DNA from: Pseudomonas sp. GM50
Lineage (GTDB): Bacteria > Pseudomonadota > Gammaproteobacteria > Pseudomonadales > Pseudomonadaceae
NCBI RefSeq assembly: GCF_000282375.1
Contig: NZ_AKJK01000105.1
Coordinates: 1 to 53,880, forward strand
DNA: 53,880 nt
Direction of reading: 5' to 3'
Positions 30,455-53,880 of the stretch are shown one piece after another. Made by a program: the position numbers and the translations under genes. The stretch's first letter is position 1, and each line of letters opens with the position of its first letter. The notes under the pieces were generated by a model. It was not told the origin of the DNA. It searched no databases and saw nothing but the letters and a program-made list of their open reading frames with translations.

Positions 30455-33400
30455 CGCCAGTCGCTGACCTTGGCGGCTCGCTGAAACAGATCAAGGAACA
30501 GCTGCGAGCGATCCCGAACAAGGGCATCGGTTTTGGAGCGCTGGCCCATCTGGGTGACGAGGCTGCACGTAAAACCCTCAGCCAATTGCCGGTGCCGTGC
30601 CTGACCTTCAACTACCTGGGCCAGTTCGACGGCAGCTTCACCGAAGCTGACGGCGCGTTGTTCGTGCCGTCCAGCGAAGCGGCTGGCGATGAGCTGGATG
30701 CCAACGCGCCATTGGCTAACCAATTGGCCCTCAACGGTCAGGTGTATGGCGGCGAACTGAACCTGGGCTGGACCTTCAGCCGTGAAATGTTCAATGAGGC
30801 GACCATCCAGGGTCTGGCCGACGATTACGCACTGGAACTGCAAGCACTGATCGCCCATTGCTGCCAGACCGGAAATCACGGCGTCACCCCGTCGGACTTC
30901 CCGCTGGCGCGCTTGAGCCAGGCACAACTGGACGGCTTGCCGCTGGCGCCGCAGTCGATCGAAGACCTGTACCCGCTGTCGCCGATGCAGCAGGGCATGT
31001 TGTTCCATGCCGTGTACGAAGAAACCACCGGCGATTACATCAACCAGATACGCCTGGATGTTGAAGGGCTCGACCCCGAGCGTTTCCATCAGGCCTGGCA
31101 AGCGGCCGTGGATGCCCACGACATTCTGCGCACGCGGTTTGTCTGGCAGGGCGAACTGGAAACCCCGGTGCAGGTGGTCAGCAAACACACGCAGATGCCT
31201 TACAGCCTGCATGATTTGCGCATCCATCCGCAGCGCGATCAAGCCTTGCAGACGCTCGCCGACACGGAACGGCAAAACCTGAGCTTGAGCGCATCGACCT
31301 TGTTGCGGTTGGTGATCGCGCGCATCGACGACAACCGTCATCACCTGATCTACACCAACCATCACATCTTGATGGATGGCTGGAGCAACTCGCAGTTGCT
31401 CGGTGAAGTGCTGCAGCGTTACAGCGGTCAATTCAATGCCGCTCACAGTGGGCGTTATCGCGATTACATCGCCTGGCTGCAACGCCAGGACACGGCGGCC
31501 AGCGAAGCGTTCTGGACTCCGGCGCTGCACGCGCTGGATGAGCCGACGCGCCTGGCCCAGACCGTCGCGAAACCATCGGCGGCTGATAACGTTCAGGGTT
31601 ATGGCGATCATTTCCAGGTGCTGGATGCCGATCAAACCCTGCGTCTGGGTGAATTCGCCCGGGCTTCGAAAGTCACCGTCAACACCTTGGTGCAGGCGGC
31701 CTGGTTGCTGCTGTTGCAACGCTACACCGGTAAAAATACCGTGGCCTTCGGCGCGACGGTTGCCGGTCGTCCGGCCGACTTGCCGGGTGTCGAGCAACAG
31801 ATCGGTCTGTTCATCAACACCTTGCCGGTGATCGCAAGCCCACGGGCCGAGCAATCGCTCAACAGCTGGTTGCAAGCGGTGCAAGCGCAAAACCTGGCAT
31901 TGCGCGAGTTCGAACACACTGCGCTGTTCGATATTCAGCGCTGGGCCGGGCAGGGCGGTGAAGCGCTGTTCGACAACATTCTGGTGTTCGAGAACTACCC
32001 GATTTCCCAAGCGCTGGAGCAGGGCGCGCCGCAAGGGCTGCGCTTTGGTCCGGTGGCAAGTCTGGAGCAGACCAACTATCCGTTGACCCTGCTGGTGAGC
32101 CTCGACACTCAATTGTCGGTGCACATGAGCTATCAGCGCGCCAGTTTTGCATCGGCGACTGTGGCGCAATTGGCGGCTCATCTGCAGCATCTGTTGAGCC
32201 AAATGATCGACGCCGGTGAACGCTGCCTCGGCGAGCTGGTACTGCTGGATGAAACCGAGCAGCAGCAAGTCTTGCTGGACTGGAACCGTGCTGACGAAGG
32301 TTTCGCCCAAGACCTGTGCATTCATCAGTTGATCGACCGCCAAGTCGCCGCTCAACCAGACGCGCTGGCGGTGACCTTCGCCAGCCAACAGCTGACTTAC
32401 GCCGAACTCGACAGCCGCGCCAACCAACTCGCCCACAAGCTGATCGAATTGGGCGTGGGCCCGGAAGTGCGGGTCGGCGTGGCGATGCAGCGTTCCGACA
32501 GCCTGTTGGTCGCGCTGCTCGCAGTGCTCAAGGCCGGCGGTGCCTACGTGCCATTGGACCCGGATTACCCGGTCGACCGCGTGGCCTACATGCTCGAAGA
32601 CAGCCGCGCCCTGGTGCTGCTGACCGAGCAGGTTGTTGCGGCAACATTGAACGTGGCGGCGCAAACCCAAGTGCTGCTGATGGACCGGATCGAGCCGCAA
32701 CTGGCGGATTATCCGCGCATCGCCCCGGTCACCTGTGTCACGCCGGATAACCTGGCTTATGTGATCTACACCTCCGGCTCCACCGGCAAACCCAAAGGCG
32801 TGGCCATCGCCCATCGCAACGTGCTGGCGCTGATCGACTGGTCGCAATCGGTGTACAGCCGTGACGACATTCAAGGGGTGCTGGCCTCGACGTCGGTGTG
32901 CTTCGACCTGTCGGTGTGGGAGTTGTTTGTCACCTTGGCCAACGGCGGTTCGCTGATCATCGCCCGCAATGCCATGGAGTTGCCGCAATTGTCGGCCCGG
33001 GATCAGGTGCGCCTGATCAACAGTGTGCCGTCGGCGATCAGTGCCTTGCAGAGCGCCGGGCAGATTCCGCCGGGCGTGCGCATTATCAACCTGGCGGGTG
33101 AGCCGTTGAAGCAGTCGCTGGTCGATGCGCTTTATGGGCAACCGACCGTTGCGCATGTCTACGATCTCTACGGCCCGTCGGAAGACACCACCTATTCCAC
33201 CTGGACCCGTCGCGAGGCCGGTGGCATGGCGAACATTGGCCGGCCGCTCAAGCACACTGCCAGTTACTTGCTGGATGCGGACCTGCAACCGGTGCCTTTG
33301 GGCGTGTCCGCCGAGCTGTACCTGGCAGGCGCCGGCATCACCCGTGGTTACCTGGGCCGGCCGGGCATGACCGCCGAGAAGTACGTGCCGAACCCGTTCG

Positions 33401-34121
33401 CCAGCAATGGCGAGCGCCTGTACCGCACCGGCGATTTGACCCGTTATCAGGCCGATGGCGTGCTCGAGTACCGAGGGCGGATCGACCATCAAGTGAAGAT
33501 CCGCGGTTTCCGCATCGAACTGGGTGAAATCGAAGCGCGCCTGCTGGAGCAACCGGCGGTCCGCGAAGTGACGGTGTTGGCGCAGGAAGCCTTGGGCAGT
33601 CAGCAACTGGTGGCTTACGTGGTCGCGCCGCAACTGGACCTCACTGCCGCCGACGATCAGCAGTCTTTGCGCGACGAACTCAAGGCACGGCTCAGGGAAT
33701 CCCTGCCGGAGTTCATGGTTCCGGCGCACCTGTTGTTCCTCGCCAGCCTGCCGCTGACACCCAACGGCAAACTCGACCGCAAGGCGTTGCCGACGGTGGA
33801 GACCAGTAATTTGCAGGTGCGTTATGTCGCCCCGCAGAGCGAGCGCGAGCAGCAGGTCGCGGCGATCTGGCAGCACGTACTGCAAATCGAGCGGGTCGGC
33901 TTGCTGGATAACTTTTTCGAACTGGGCGGCCACTCGTTGTTGGCCGTCAATGTGGTTTCACGCCTGCAACTGGAACTGGGCCTGAAACTGACCCCACAAC
34001 TGATTTTTCAACACCCCGTACTCACGGATTTCGTCAGCAGTCTGGCAACCGCAGGTGAGCAGGTCGATACGTTGAAACTGAGCAAGCTGGACGCCCTGCT
34101 TGACGAAATGGAGGAAGCTTG

Positions 34122-47650
<13,529 letters not shown>

Positions 47651-47654
<4 letters not shown>

Positions 47655-50600
47655 ACGAGGTATCGATGGACGCGCAGGACCTGGGTTACGCCTTGACTCC
47701 CGAGCAGCAAGGGCTGCTTGAGCAGCTGCCCAAGGCCCCGGCCTGCAGTGATGCGCTGCACTTGTTGGAAGTAAAAATTACCGGTGCGCTTGACCCGCAG
47801 CGTCTGCAAGCGGCGCTGGATGCGTTGTTGGCGCAGCAACCGATGCTGGTGCCGCGCCTGGCCAAGGCGCCGGGCTTCCATGGTCTGCGCCAGTTCGCCG
47901 GCGGCGTCGGGCGCTTCCCGTTGACGGTGCAGACACGCCTGGAAACGGCGGCCGAAATCCAGGCTCAAGTCGCCGAATGGGCGGCACGCTCGTTTGTCGT
48001 CGGTGAGTCGGAGAACGCTCAGGCGATGCTCTATCGCCAGGCGGACAATCACTGGACCCTGGTGCTGGGTGTTGCCCGGCACTGCGTCGATGAAAGCGGC
48101 TTGCGGCTGATTTATCAGCAACTGCTGCTGGCGTATGAGCAGGGTCTGGCCGAGGCCGATGACGAGACCGGGGAATTCACCCAGTACCTGGAATGGCGCA
48201 GCGAAGTGGTGCTCGACGAGGATGCAACCAGTGCCCGGACTTACTGGCAGCAGCACCTGCACGGCGCGGATGTCGACCTGTCCACCCCATGGCTGGGCTA
48301 CCGGGCCGCAACCGCCAAGACATCGTCCGCGACAGCGCTGTTGACCATCGCACTTGAGCCCACGCTGCACAACGCGCTGCAGCAGTTGGCTGGCTCGCTG
48401 GCGCAACCGCTGAGCGTCGTGATGCAAGCCGCCTGGTGGCTGCTGTTGGGGCGTCTGGGCGGGAGCGAACAGATACTGGTCGGGGTGCGGCACGACAGTC
48501 GTGACGACTACGAGTATTTCTGCGACGCCGTGGGCGTTTTCGAGAAAACCCTGCCGCTGCATTTGTCGATGGCGGCAAGTACTTCGTTCAGCGCCTGGGT
48601 CGGTGAACTGGCGGCGCGCCTGGATGAGCACCGTACCTGGCAGGAATACTGGTCACCGGAACTCGCACCCGCGGCGGCCAGACCGGCCTATGGTTTCGCG
48701 GTCTGGCGTGCACCGCAGCCCCAGACTTCTAGCACACTGCAGTGGACACCCGTCCAGCGTCCCGTTGCTCGGGAAACTCAATTTGAACTGATGCTACAAC
48801 TCGAACCGGGCGAATCGGGCCGCCTGCATCTTCATTACGCCACGCAGCGTTATTCGCTGATGGCTGTCGAAGGGCTGATGACGCAGTTCAGCGTATTGCT
48901 GGCGAGTATCGTGGCCAGTCCTCAGGCCGAGCCGGGGCAGCTGGCCTTGCTGGGGGCCGCCGAGCAACAGCGTTTGCTGGCAATCAACCTGCCACCCCGG
49001 CCGCTGGTGGATGGCCGCTACCTGCCACAGCGCATTGCCGATTGGGCTCATGCCACACCGGACACCGTCGCGCTGACCGACGCGCAGCAACAGATGAGCT
49101 ACGGGCGTTTGCAGGCCAATGTCGAGGTGTTGGCCAAGGCTTTGAAAGCCCAGGGCCTGGCCCGTGGTTCGATCGTCGCGTTGGCGTTGCCGCGCTCGGC
49201 CGATCTGGTGGTGGCGATGCTGGCGGCTTGGCGTGTCGGCGCGGCGTATCTGCCGCTGGACCCGCAATGGCCGATGGCGCGTCAGGTGTTGATGCTGGAG
49301 CAGGCCGGGGCCGATTTGTTGCTGGTGGATGTCGCGCAAGTTGATCAGTGGCACGGTCATCCGTTGAGCGTCTGCACGCTGAATCAATTGCACCAGTCGG
49401 CGGACCTGTCGGCACCGGCCATCGAGTTCGATACACAGGGCAGCGATGCGGCCTATGTGCTGTTCACTTCAGGCTCCACGGGTGTACCCAAAGGCGTAGT
49501 GATCGAACATCAACAGTTGCTCAATTACACCGCTCATGCCAGTCAGGCCCTGGGGCTGGATCAGTGCAAACACGTTGGCTTCACCTCTACCGTGGCGGCG
49601 GACCTGGGTAACACCGCATTGTTTGGCGCCTTGTGCAACGGCGCTACGTTGCATGTGGCCAGTGACGAGCAGATGCAGGACGGCCGGTTGTTTGCCGACT
49701 ACTTGAAACAGCAGGCTATCGATTGCCTGAAGATCGTTCCCTCGCACCTTGCCGCGCTGCTCGACAGCGACAGCCCGCAACTGCCATCCACGCTGATTCT
49801 CGGCGGCGAACCGATCGCCCCGGCGCTGCTCGAGCGTATCGCTCGGTTACGCAGCGATTGCCGGGTGTTCAACCACTACGGCCCGACGGAAGCGACGGTG
49901 GGTGTGCTGGTCCATCCACTGGTGCTGGACGGTGGAACTCAAGAGACTGGCGCCCTCAGTCAGGTGCTGGGTAACAATCAGGTGTATGTCCTTGACGACC
50001 ATCTGCAACTGGCTCCGGTCGGGATGTTGGGCGAACTGTACCTGGGCGGCGCGCAATTATGCCGTGGTTACATCAATGCCGAGGCCGATGCGCAGGTGTT
50101 CATTCAGAGCCCGTCCAATCCTCAGGAGCGTCTGTATCGCACCGGAGATCTGGCGCGCTATCGTCCAGATCTGGCGATTCAGTTGCACGGTCGGCGCGAC
50201 CAGCAAATCAAGGTGCGTGGGTTCCGTATCGAGCTGGCGGAGATCGAGGCCCAATTGCTGAGCCTGCCTCAGGTCGCTGAAGCACTGGTGTTGCCAGGGG
50301 CGACGGCTGAGCAGGGGATGCAGGCCTTCGTCGTGCCTCAGCAGCCACCGTCGCCGGCCTTGCTTGAGACTGTTCGCAGTGAACTGGCCCAGCGTCTGCC
50401 CGCGGTGATGCTGCCGCAGCACATGCAGTTCATCGAGCGTTTTCCACGCCTGGCCAATGGCAAGATCGACCGCAAGGCGTTACAGCAACTCGGCGCAAGC
50501 CTGGCTGACGATGACGGTCAGGCGCCACGGGATGCCCTCGAGCAATTGCTCGCGGCACGCATGGCGCAGCTGCTGGGTGTTGAGCGTTTGGGCATCGATC

Positions 50601-50881
50601 GGGATTTCTTCGCCGCCGGTGGCCATTCGTTGTTGGTGATCAAACTGGTGGCCGGTATTCGCAAGTTGTTGCAGTGCGAAATCCATCCCGGTGTGGTGTT
50701 TGATCATCCGACCGTGGCCGGTCTGGCATTGGCATTGAGATCGCGGGAAAGCAGCCCCGGTCAACTGGAGAAACTGGCCCGGACGCGGCTGCGGCTGGAC
50801 AGCATGAGCCCGGAAGAAAAAGCCTTGTTGACGGAAAAAGCCCGGCAACTGCAAAACGCCAAGGCTGCACAGAACAGCTGA
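47651..50881 (+). CDS. NRPS 3: interface-like C domain, Asp adenylation, T; no thioesterase
   Basis: 1076 residues (ATGA overlap). An alternative ATG at 47666 has the better RBS (GAGG, 5-base gap). Residues ~10-440 are condensation-like but the HHxxxDG motif is degraded to RHCVDES (~144-150). This fits the non-catalytic interface domain described for siderophore aspartate beta-hydroxylase systems. The A domain (TSGSTGVPKG ~606) has code DLTKIGHVGK, essentially the Asp code. T domain FFAAGGHSLLV (~987), then a helical tail. With the TauD domain of NRPS 2 it should install beta-hydroxy-Asp, an iron ligand of pyoverdines. No TE domain follows, so the peptide must pass to a further NRPS not in this window. 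Confidence 0.92.
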
Positions 50882-50899
50882 GAGCCCCGCAAATAAAAG

Positions 50900-50928
50900 G
50901 CCGACGCCCAACGCGTCGGCTTTTTTTT
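50900..50928 (+). terminator. Rho-independent terminator of the NRPS operon
   Basis: GCCGACGC, CCAAC, GCGTCGGC (50900-50920), then eight T. It lies 19 bases after the NRPS 3 stop. Confidence 0.9.
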
Positions 50929-50937
50929 AAATGTGTC

Positions 50938-50956
50938 GTTAATGATAAATAAACTC
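50938..50956 (+). promoter_or_regulatory. Possible Fur box
   Basis: GTTAATGATAAATAAACTC matches 13 of 19 positions of GATAATGATAATCATTATC, with an almost intact left half (AATGATAA). It lies between the NRPS terminator and fpvA. Confidence 0.4.
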
Positions 50957-51185
50957 ATTCCGGTTTCTGCGCGGTGCTACGTCTTACTAAGGTATGCAGA
51001 CAATTCGGGTCGGGCAGGGTAGCCCCAGGGTTCGGGTTTGTAGGGCAGAACACGATTTTTCCGTTGTCCAGAGAGATGACCTGTGCCCGGGGAGGGGCCG
51101 GGTCGACCGCCAGCTGACGTGCTGCCCAGAGGTGGCCGACAGAGCGGTTTACGTGTTTGGGCAGCGTGGGCACTTGGTGGCCCAT
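50955..51185 (-). CDS. Doubtful 76-residue ORF in the 341-bp gap before fpvA
   Basis: The gap 50882-51222 holds a terminator, a Fur-like box and this minus-strand frame starting MGHQVPTLPKHVNRSVG. Its codons are GC-rich at third positions and the sequence (for example LDNGKIVFCPTNPNPG) looks protein-like, but it has no RBS, matches no family I know, and leaves no room for its own promoter. It is perhaps a remnant. Confidence 0.2.
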   Translation of the reverse strand: MGHQVPTLPKHVNRSVGHLWAARQLAVDPAPPRAQVISLDNGKIVFCPTNPNPGATLPDPNCLHTLVRRSTAQKPE

Positions 51186-51222
51186 CGGTCTTATCCACTT
51201 CTAACGAATAATAGAGAGCACG

Positions 51223-53703
51223 ATGTCAGCAATTCATGAGTTGAAACCTCTGTTCAAGGCTTTGATCGTTTCCCGTACGCTTCGCTCGCGTCATTCGCTG
51301 GCCGGTCTGGGCATGGCCTGTCTGATGCCGTTCAGCGCGCAGGTCTGCGCCGAAGAGATCGCCGTCAACATTGCCGCGCAGCCCTTGCCCCAGGCGTTGC
51401 AAGCGTTTGGCGAGCAAGCCAACCGGCAGGTGATCTACAACGCCGCCGACATGGCCGGCCTGCGCAGCAACCGCGTCAGCGGCAAACTGAGCGCCGAAGC
51501 GGCCATTGCCGAACTGCTCAAGGGCACCGGCGTGCGCTACAGCTTTGAAGGCAACACGTTGATGCTGGTACGCGGCAGTTCGACCCAAGGTCTGGAACTG
51601 GGTGCTACCACCATCAGCGGCCAGCAGTTGCAGTTGGGCGCCACCACTGAAGGTTCCAATTCCTACACATCCAATGCCGTGACCATCGGTAAGGGCACCC
51701 ACACCCTCAAGGAAATTCCGCAGTCGATCACCGTGATGACGCGTAAGCAGATGGATGACCAGAACCTGGTCGATCTCAAGGACGCCGTCAACCAGACCAC
51801 CGGCGTGGTCGGCCTGCAGGGCGTCGGCGAAGGCATGATTCTATCGTCGCGTGGTTTCCAGATCGACGACTGGCAGTACGACGGTGTGCCGATCCCGCGT
51901 AACACCTATTCGCTGGGCAACTGGGCGACCCAGGACCTGATCTTCTATGACCGCCTGGAAATCCTGCGCGGCGCCTCCGGCCTGCTGCAAGGCACCGGCA
52001 GCCCCGGTGGTGCCATCAACCTGGTGCGCAAGCGTGGCCAGAGCACACCGACCGTGACCCTGACCGGCAAGGCCGGCTCCTGGGATCACTACGGTCTGCA
52101 AGTGGACGCCGGCGGCCCGCTGAACCAGGCCGGCAACATCCGCGGCCGCATCGTCGTCGACGAAGACCAGAGCAACTCGTTCATCGACCACGCGTGGAGC
52201 AAGACCCACTCGCTGTACGGCGCCCTGGATATCGACCTGCGTGAAGACACCACCCTGGGCTTCGCGGTCAGCCAATCCAACGGCGAATCGCGCGGCAACA
52301 TCCGTGGTCTGCCACTCTACGCCGACGGGTCGATGCCGGACGTTTCGCGTTCGACCTACACCGGCGCGCGCTGGAACCGCTCCGAAATCGACGTCACCAC
52401 CCTCTACGCCGATCTCGAGCACCGCTTCAACGATGATTGGGCCCTCAAGGTCGGCACCGTGTACATGACCGAAGACAATCAGTCGAAAAACCAGCGAACC
52501 CAAAGTCCTGGCGGTCTCTTGCCGGATGGCAGTCGCGTGCAATATGCCGACTTCGTGACCGATTTCCAGTCCACGAAGGCCGGTCTGGACGTGAACCTGA
52601 CCGGCAAGTTCGAAGCCTTGTCGATGCAGCAGGAAGTCATGCTGGGCGGCAACTTCTCTCAGCTGGAGACGGATGATCGCTTCGCCCGTACCTTCAACAG
52701 CAGCAGCGACACCATCTTCGACATCGACAATAACCGTCCGGACATCAGCTACGACAGTCTGCTTGCCGCAGGCGGCCAGGGCACCCTCAGCAAATACGAT
52801 ATCCGCCAGAAAGGCCTGTACGGCACCTGGCGCGTCAAGCCGGTTGACGATCTGACGCTGGTACTGGGTTCCCGGGTTAGCTGGTACGACTTCAGCTACA
52901 AGTCGAAAACCGAAAGACAATCCGGTATCACGCCCAACGCTCCAAGCACCGGAACTGAAACCGGAGAGGTCACGCCCTACGCCGGTATCGTCTATGACCT
53001 GAGCCGCCAATGGGCGGTGTACGCCAGCTACACTGACGTGTTCCAGCCGCAAACCAACCGCGATACCAGCGGTAAGGTGCTCAAACCCATCATCGGCACC
53101 AACTACGAAATCGGCCTCAAGGGTGAGCTGATGGACGGTCGGGTCAATACCTCCCTGGCCATCTTCCGTTACGACCAGGAAAACCGTGCCGTCAACGACA
53201 TCGCCGGTGGTTTGGAGTGTGCTGGCTCGTACTGCTCGATAGCCTCGGGGAAAGTTCGTAGCCAGGGTGTCGACGCGGAAATCAGTGGTGAAGTGACGGA
53301 CAACCTGCAGCTGTTCGCGGGCTATACCTACAACACCACAAAATACCTGGAAGACCTGACCAACGAAGGCAGCGTCTTTAGTACCTGGACGCCGAAACAC
53401 ATGCTGCGCGTGTGGGGCAACTACCAGTTCACCGGCGACTGGAACCGTGTCAGCACCGGTCTGGGCTTCACCACCCAAAGCCACACGCTGGTTTACGATC
53501 TTAACAAAGATGTACCGGGTTACACCGTGTGGAATGCCCGCATCGGCTACCAGCTGACGCCGGAGATCGGTTTGGCGGTCAACGCCAACAACCTGTTCGA
53601 CAAGACGTACATTTCGCCCGCTTACAACCAGCTCAATGGCAACAATAACTTTGGCGACCCGCGCAACCTGATGTTCAGCGTGACGTACAAACCGCAGTTC
53701 TGA
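51223..53703 (+). CDS. fpvA: TonB-dependent ferripyoverdine-type outer-membrane receptor
   Basis: 826 residues. Signal peptide (~1-43: basic start, hydrophobic LAGLGMACLMPFSAQVCA). The STN signalling domain (~45-115; INIAAQPLPQALQAFGEQANRQVIYN-like) marks a transducer that contacts an anti-sigma factor. The plug (~150-290; LKEIPQSITVMTRKQMDDQ, ILRGASGLLQGTGSPGGAINLVRKR) and a 22-strand barrel follow, ending with the insertion-signal Phe (VTYKPQF). It imports the iron-loaded siderophore and reports its presence, switching on PvdS/FpvI-type sigma factors. It directly follows the NRPS genes, as fpvA follows pvdD in Pseudomonas, so specificity should match the peptide made here. ATG 51223; a weak purine-rich RBS (AGAGAG) precedes it. 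Confidence 0.93.
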   Translation: MSAIHELKPLFKALIVSRTLRSRHSLAGLGMACLMPFSAQVCAEEIAVNIAAQPLPQALQAFGEQANRQVIYNAADMAGLRSNRVSGKLSAEAAIAELLKGTGVRYSFEGNTLMLVRGSSTQGLELGATTISGQQLQLGATTEGSNSYTSNAVTIGKGTHTLKEIPQSITVMTRKQMDDQNLVDLKDAVNQTTGVVGLQGVGEGMILSSRGFQIDDWQYDGVPIPRNTYSLGNWATQDLIFYDRLEILRGASGLLQGTGSPGGAINLVRKRGQSTPTVTLTGKAGSWDHYGLQVDAGGPLNQAGNIRGRIVVDEDQSNSFIDHAWSKTHSLYGALDIDLREDTTLGFAVSQSNGESRGNIRGLPLYADGSMPDVSRSTYTGARWNRSEIDVTTLYADLEHRFNDDWALKVGTVYMTEDNQSKNQRTQSPGGLLPDGSRVQYADFVTDFQSTKAGLDVNLTGKFEALSMQQEVMLGGNFSQLETDDRFARTFNSSSDTIFDIDNNRPDISYDSLLAAGGQGTLSKYDIRQKGLYGTWRVKPVDDLTLVLGSRVSWYDFSYKSKTERQSGITPNAPSTGTETGEVTPYAGIVYDLSRQWAVYASYTDVFQPQTNRDTSGKVLKPIIGTNYEIGLKGELMDGRVNTSLAIFRYDQENRAVNDIAGGLECAGSYCSIASGKVRSQGVDAEISGEVTDNLQLFAGYTYNTTKYLEDLTNEGSVFSTWTPKHMLRVWGNYQFTGDWNRVSTGLGFTTQSHTLVYDLNKDVPGYTVWNARIGYQLTPEIGLAVNANNLFDKTYISPAYNQLNGNNNFGDPRNLMFSVTYKPQF

Positions 53704-53723
53704 TTGCAAGCGACAAACCCTGA

Positions 53724-53755
53724 GCCCGGCCCGCATTTTGCGGGCCGGGCTTTTT
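53724..53755 (+). terminator. Rho-independent terminator after fpvA
   Basis: Perfect 12-bp stem GCCCGGCCCGCA (53724-53735), TTT loop, TGCGGGCCGGGC (53739-53750), then TTTTT. Confidence 0.92.
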
Positions 53756-53792
53756 ATTTGCCTGCGATTTGGTGTGCGGACACACAACCCCC

Positions 53793-53880
53793 TGTGGGAG
53801 CGGGCTTGCTCGCGAAGACGGCAGCACAGTCAACATTAATGTCGCCTGACATACCGCTTTCGCGAGCAAGTCGGATCGCC
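53793..53880. repeat. REPIN, right end at window edge
   Basis: TGTGGGAGCGGGCTTGCTCG (53794-53813) followed by CGCGAAG. Its partner TTCGCGAGCAAG (53859-53870) continues past the window as a longer right arm variant. Confidence 0.75.

Noticed and set aside
51841..53787. 648-residue minus-strand open frame
   Set aside because: Antisense to the fpvA plug and barrel, and extends into the fpvA terminator.

Overview
The window looks like chromosome of a fluorescent Pseudomonas (P. fluorescens group). The evidence is high GC with strong third-position GC bias, several Pseudomonas REP/REPIN repeats, Rsm-type regulatory RNAs, and a pyoverdine-type peptide synthetase locus ending in a ferripyoverdine-type TonB receptor.

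Left part (1-7.5 kb): two tandem RsmX-like small RNAs, each with its own terminator. Then come a MocR regulator diverging from a LysE exporter and an ABM-domain protein, an isonitrile-hydratase-like DJ-1/PfpI enzyme diverging from a GlxA-type AraC regulator, the 3-prime remnant of an alpha/beta hydrolase gene, a small unknown gene, and a GH15 glucoamylase/trehalase-like enzyme.

Centre (7.5-17.8 kb, all minus strand): a compact terpenoid gene cluster. In transcription order it reads idi, a 65-residue ORF, dxs, SAM methyltransferase 1, Rieske oxygenase, SAM methyltransferase 2, terpene synthase, second Rieske oxygenase, ispH, ispG. It carries private copies of four MEP/isoprenoid enzymes, two paralogous methyltransferases of the sodorifen/chlororaphen (FPP C-methyltransferase) type and a class I terpene synthase. 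I infer a non-canonical C16 or C17 homosesquiterpene pathway. The two interleaved Rieske oxygenases suggest an oxidised, otherwise undescribed product. This is the most novel system in the window. Several genes overlap and are probably translationally coupled. A possible sigma70 promoter lies upstream of idi.

Right part (18-53.9 kb): an MFS transporter, a JmjC/cupin protein with an N-terminal SCP2-like region, and a type II thioesterase (pvdG) diverging from it between two PvdS-type iron-starvation promoters. Three consecutive NRPS genes and fpvA follow. The NRPS domain order is C-A-T-E / C-A-T-E / C-A-T (gene 1), C-A-T / C-A-T-E / C-A-T / C-TauD (gene 2), and interface-A-T (gene 3). Specificity codes read from the sequence predict D-Ala, D-(hydroxy)Orn, Ala, Gly, D-Ser, Ala, beta-hydroxy-Asp. 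There is no thioesterase domain, so the terminal module or modules, and the chromophore synthetase PvdL, must lie outside the window. NRPS gene 1 carries a one-base frameshift near 30417, either a sequencing error or a real lesion.
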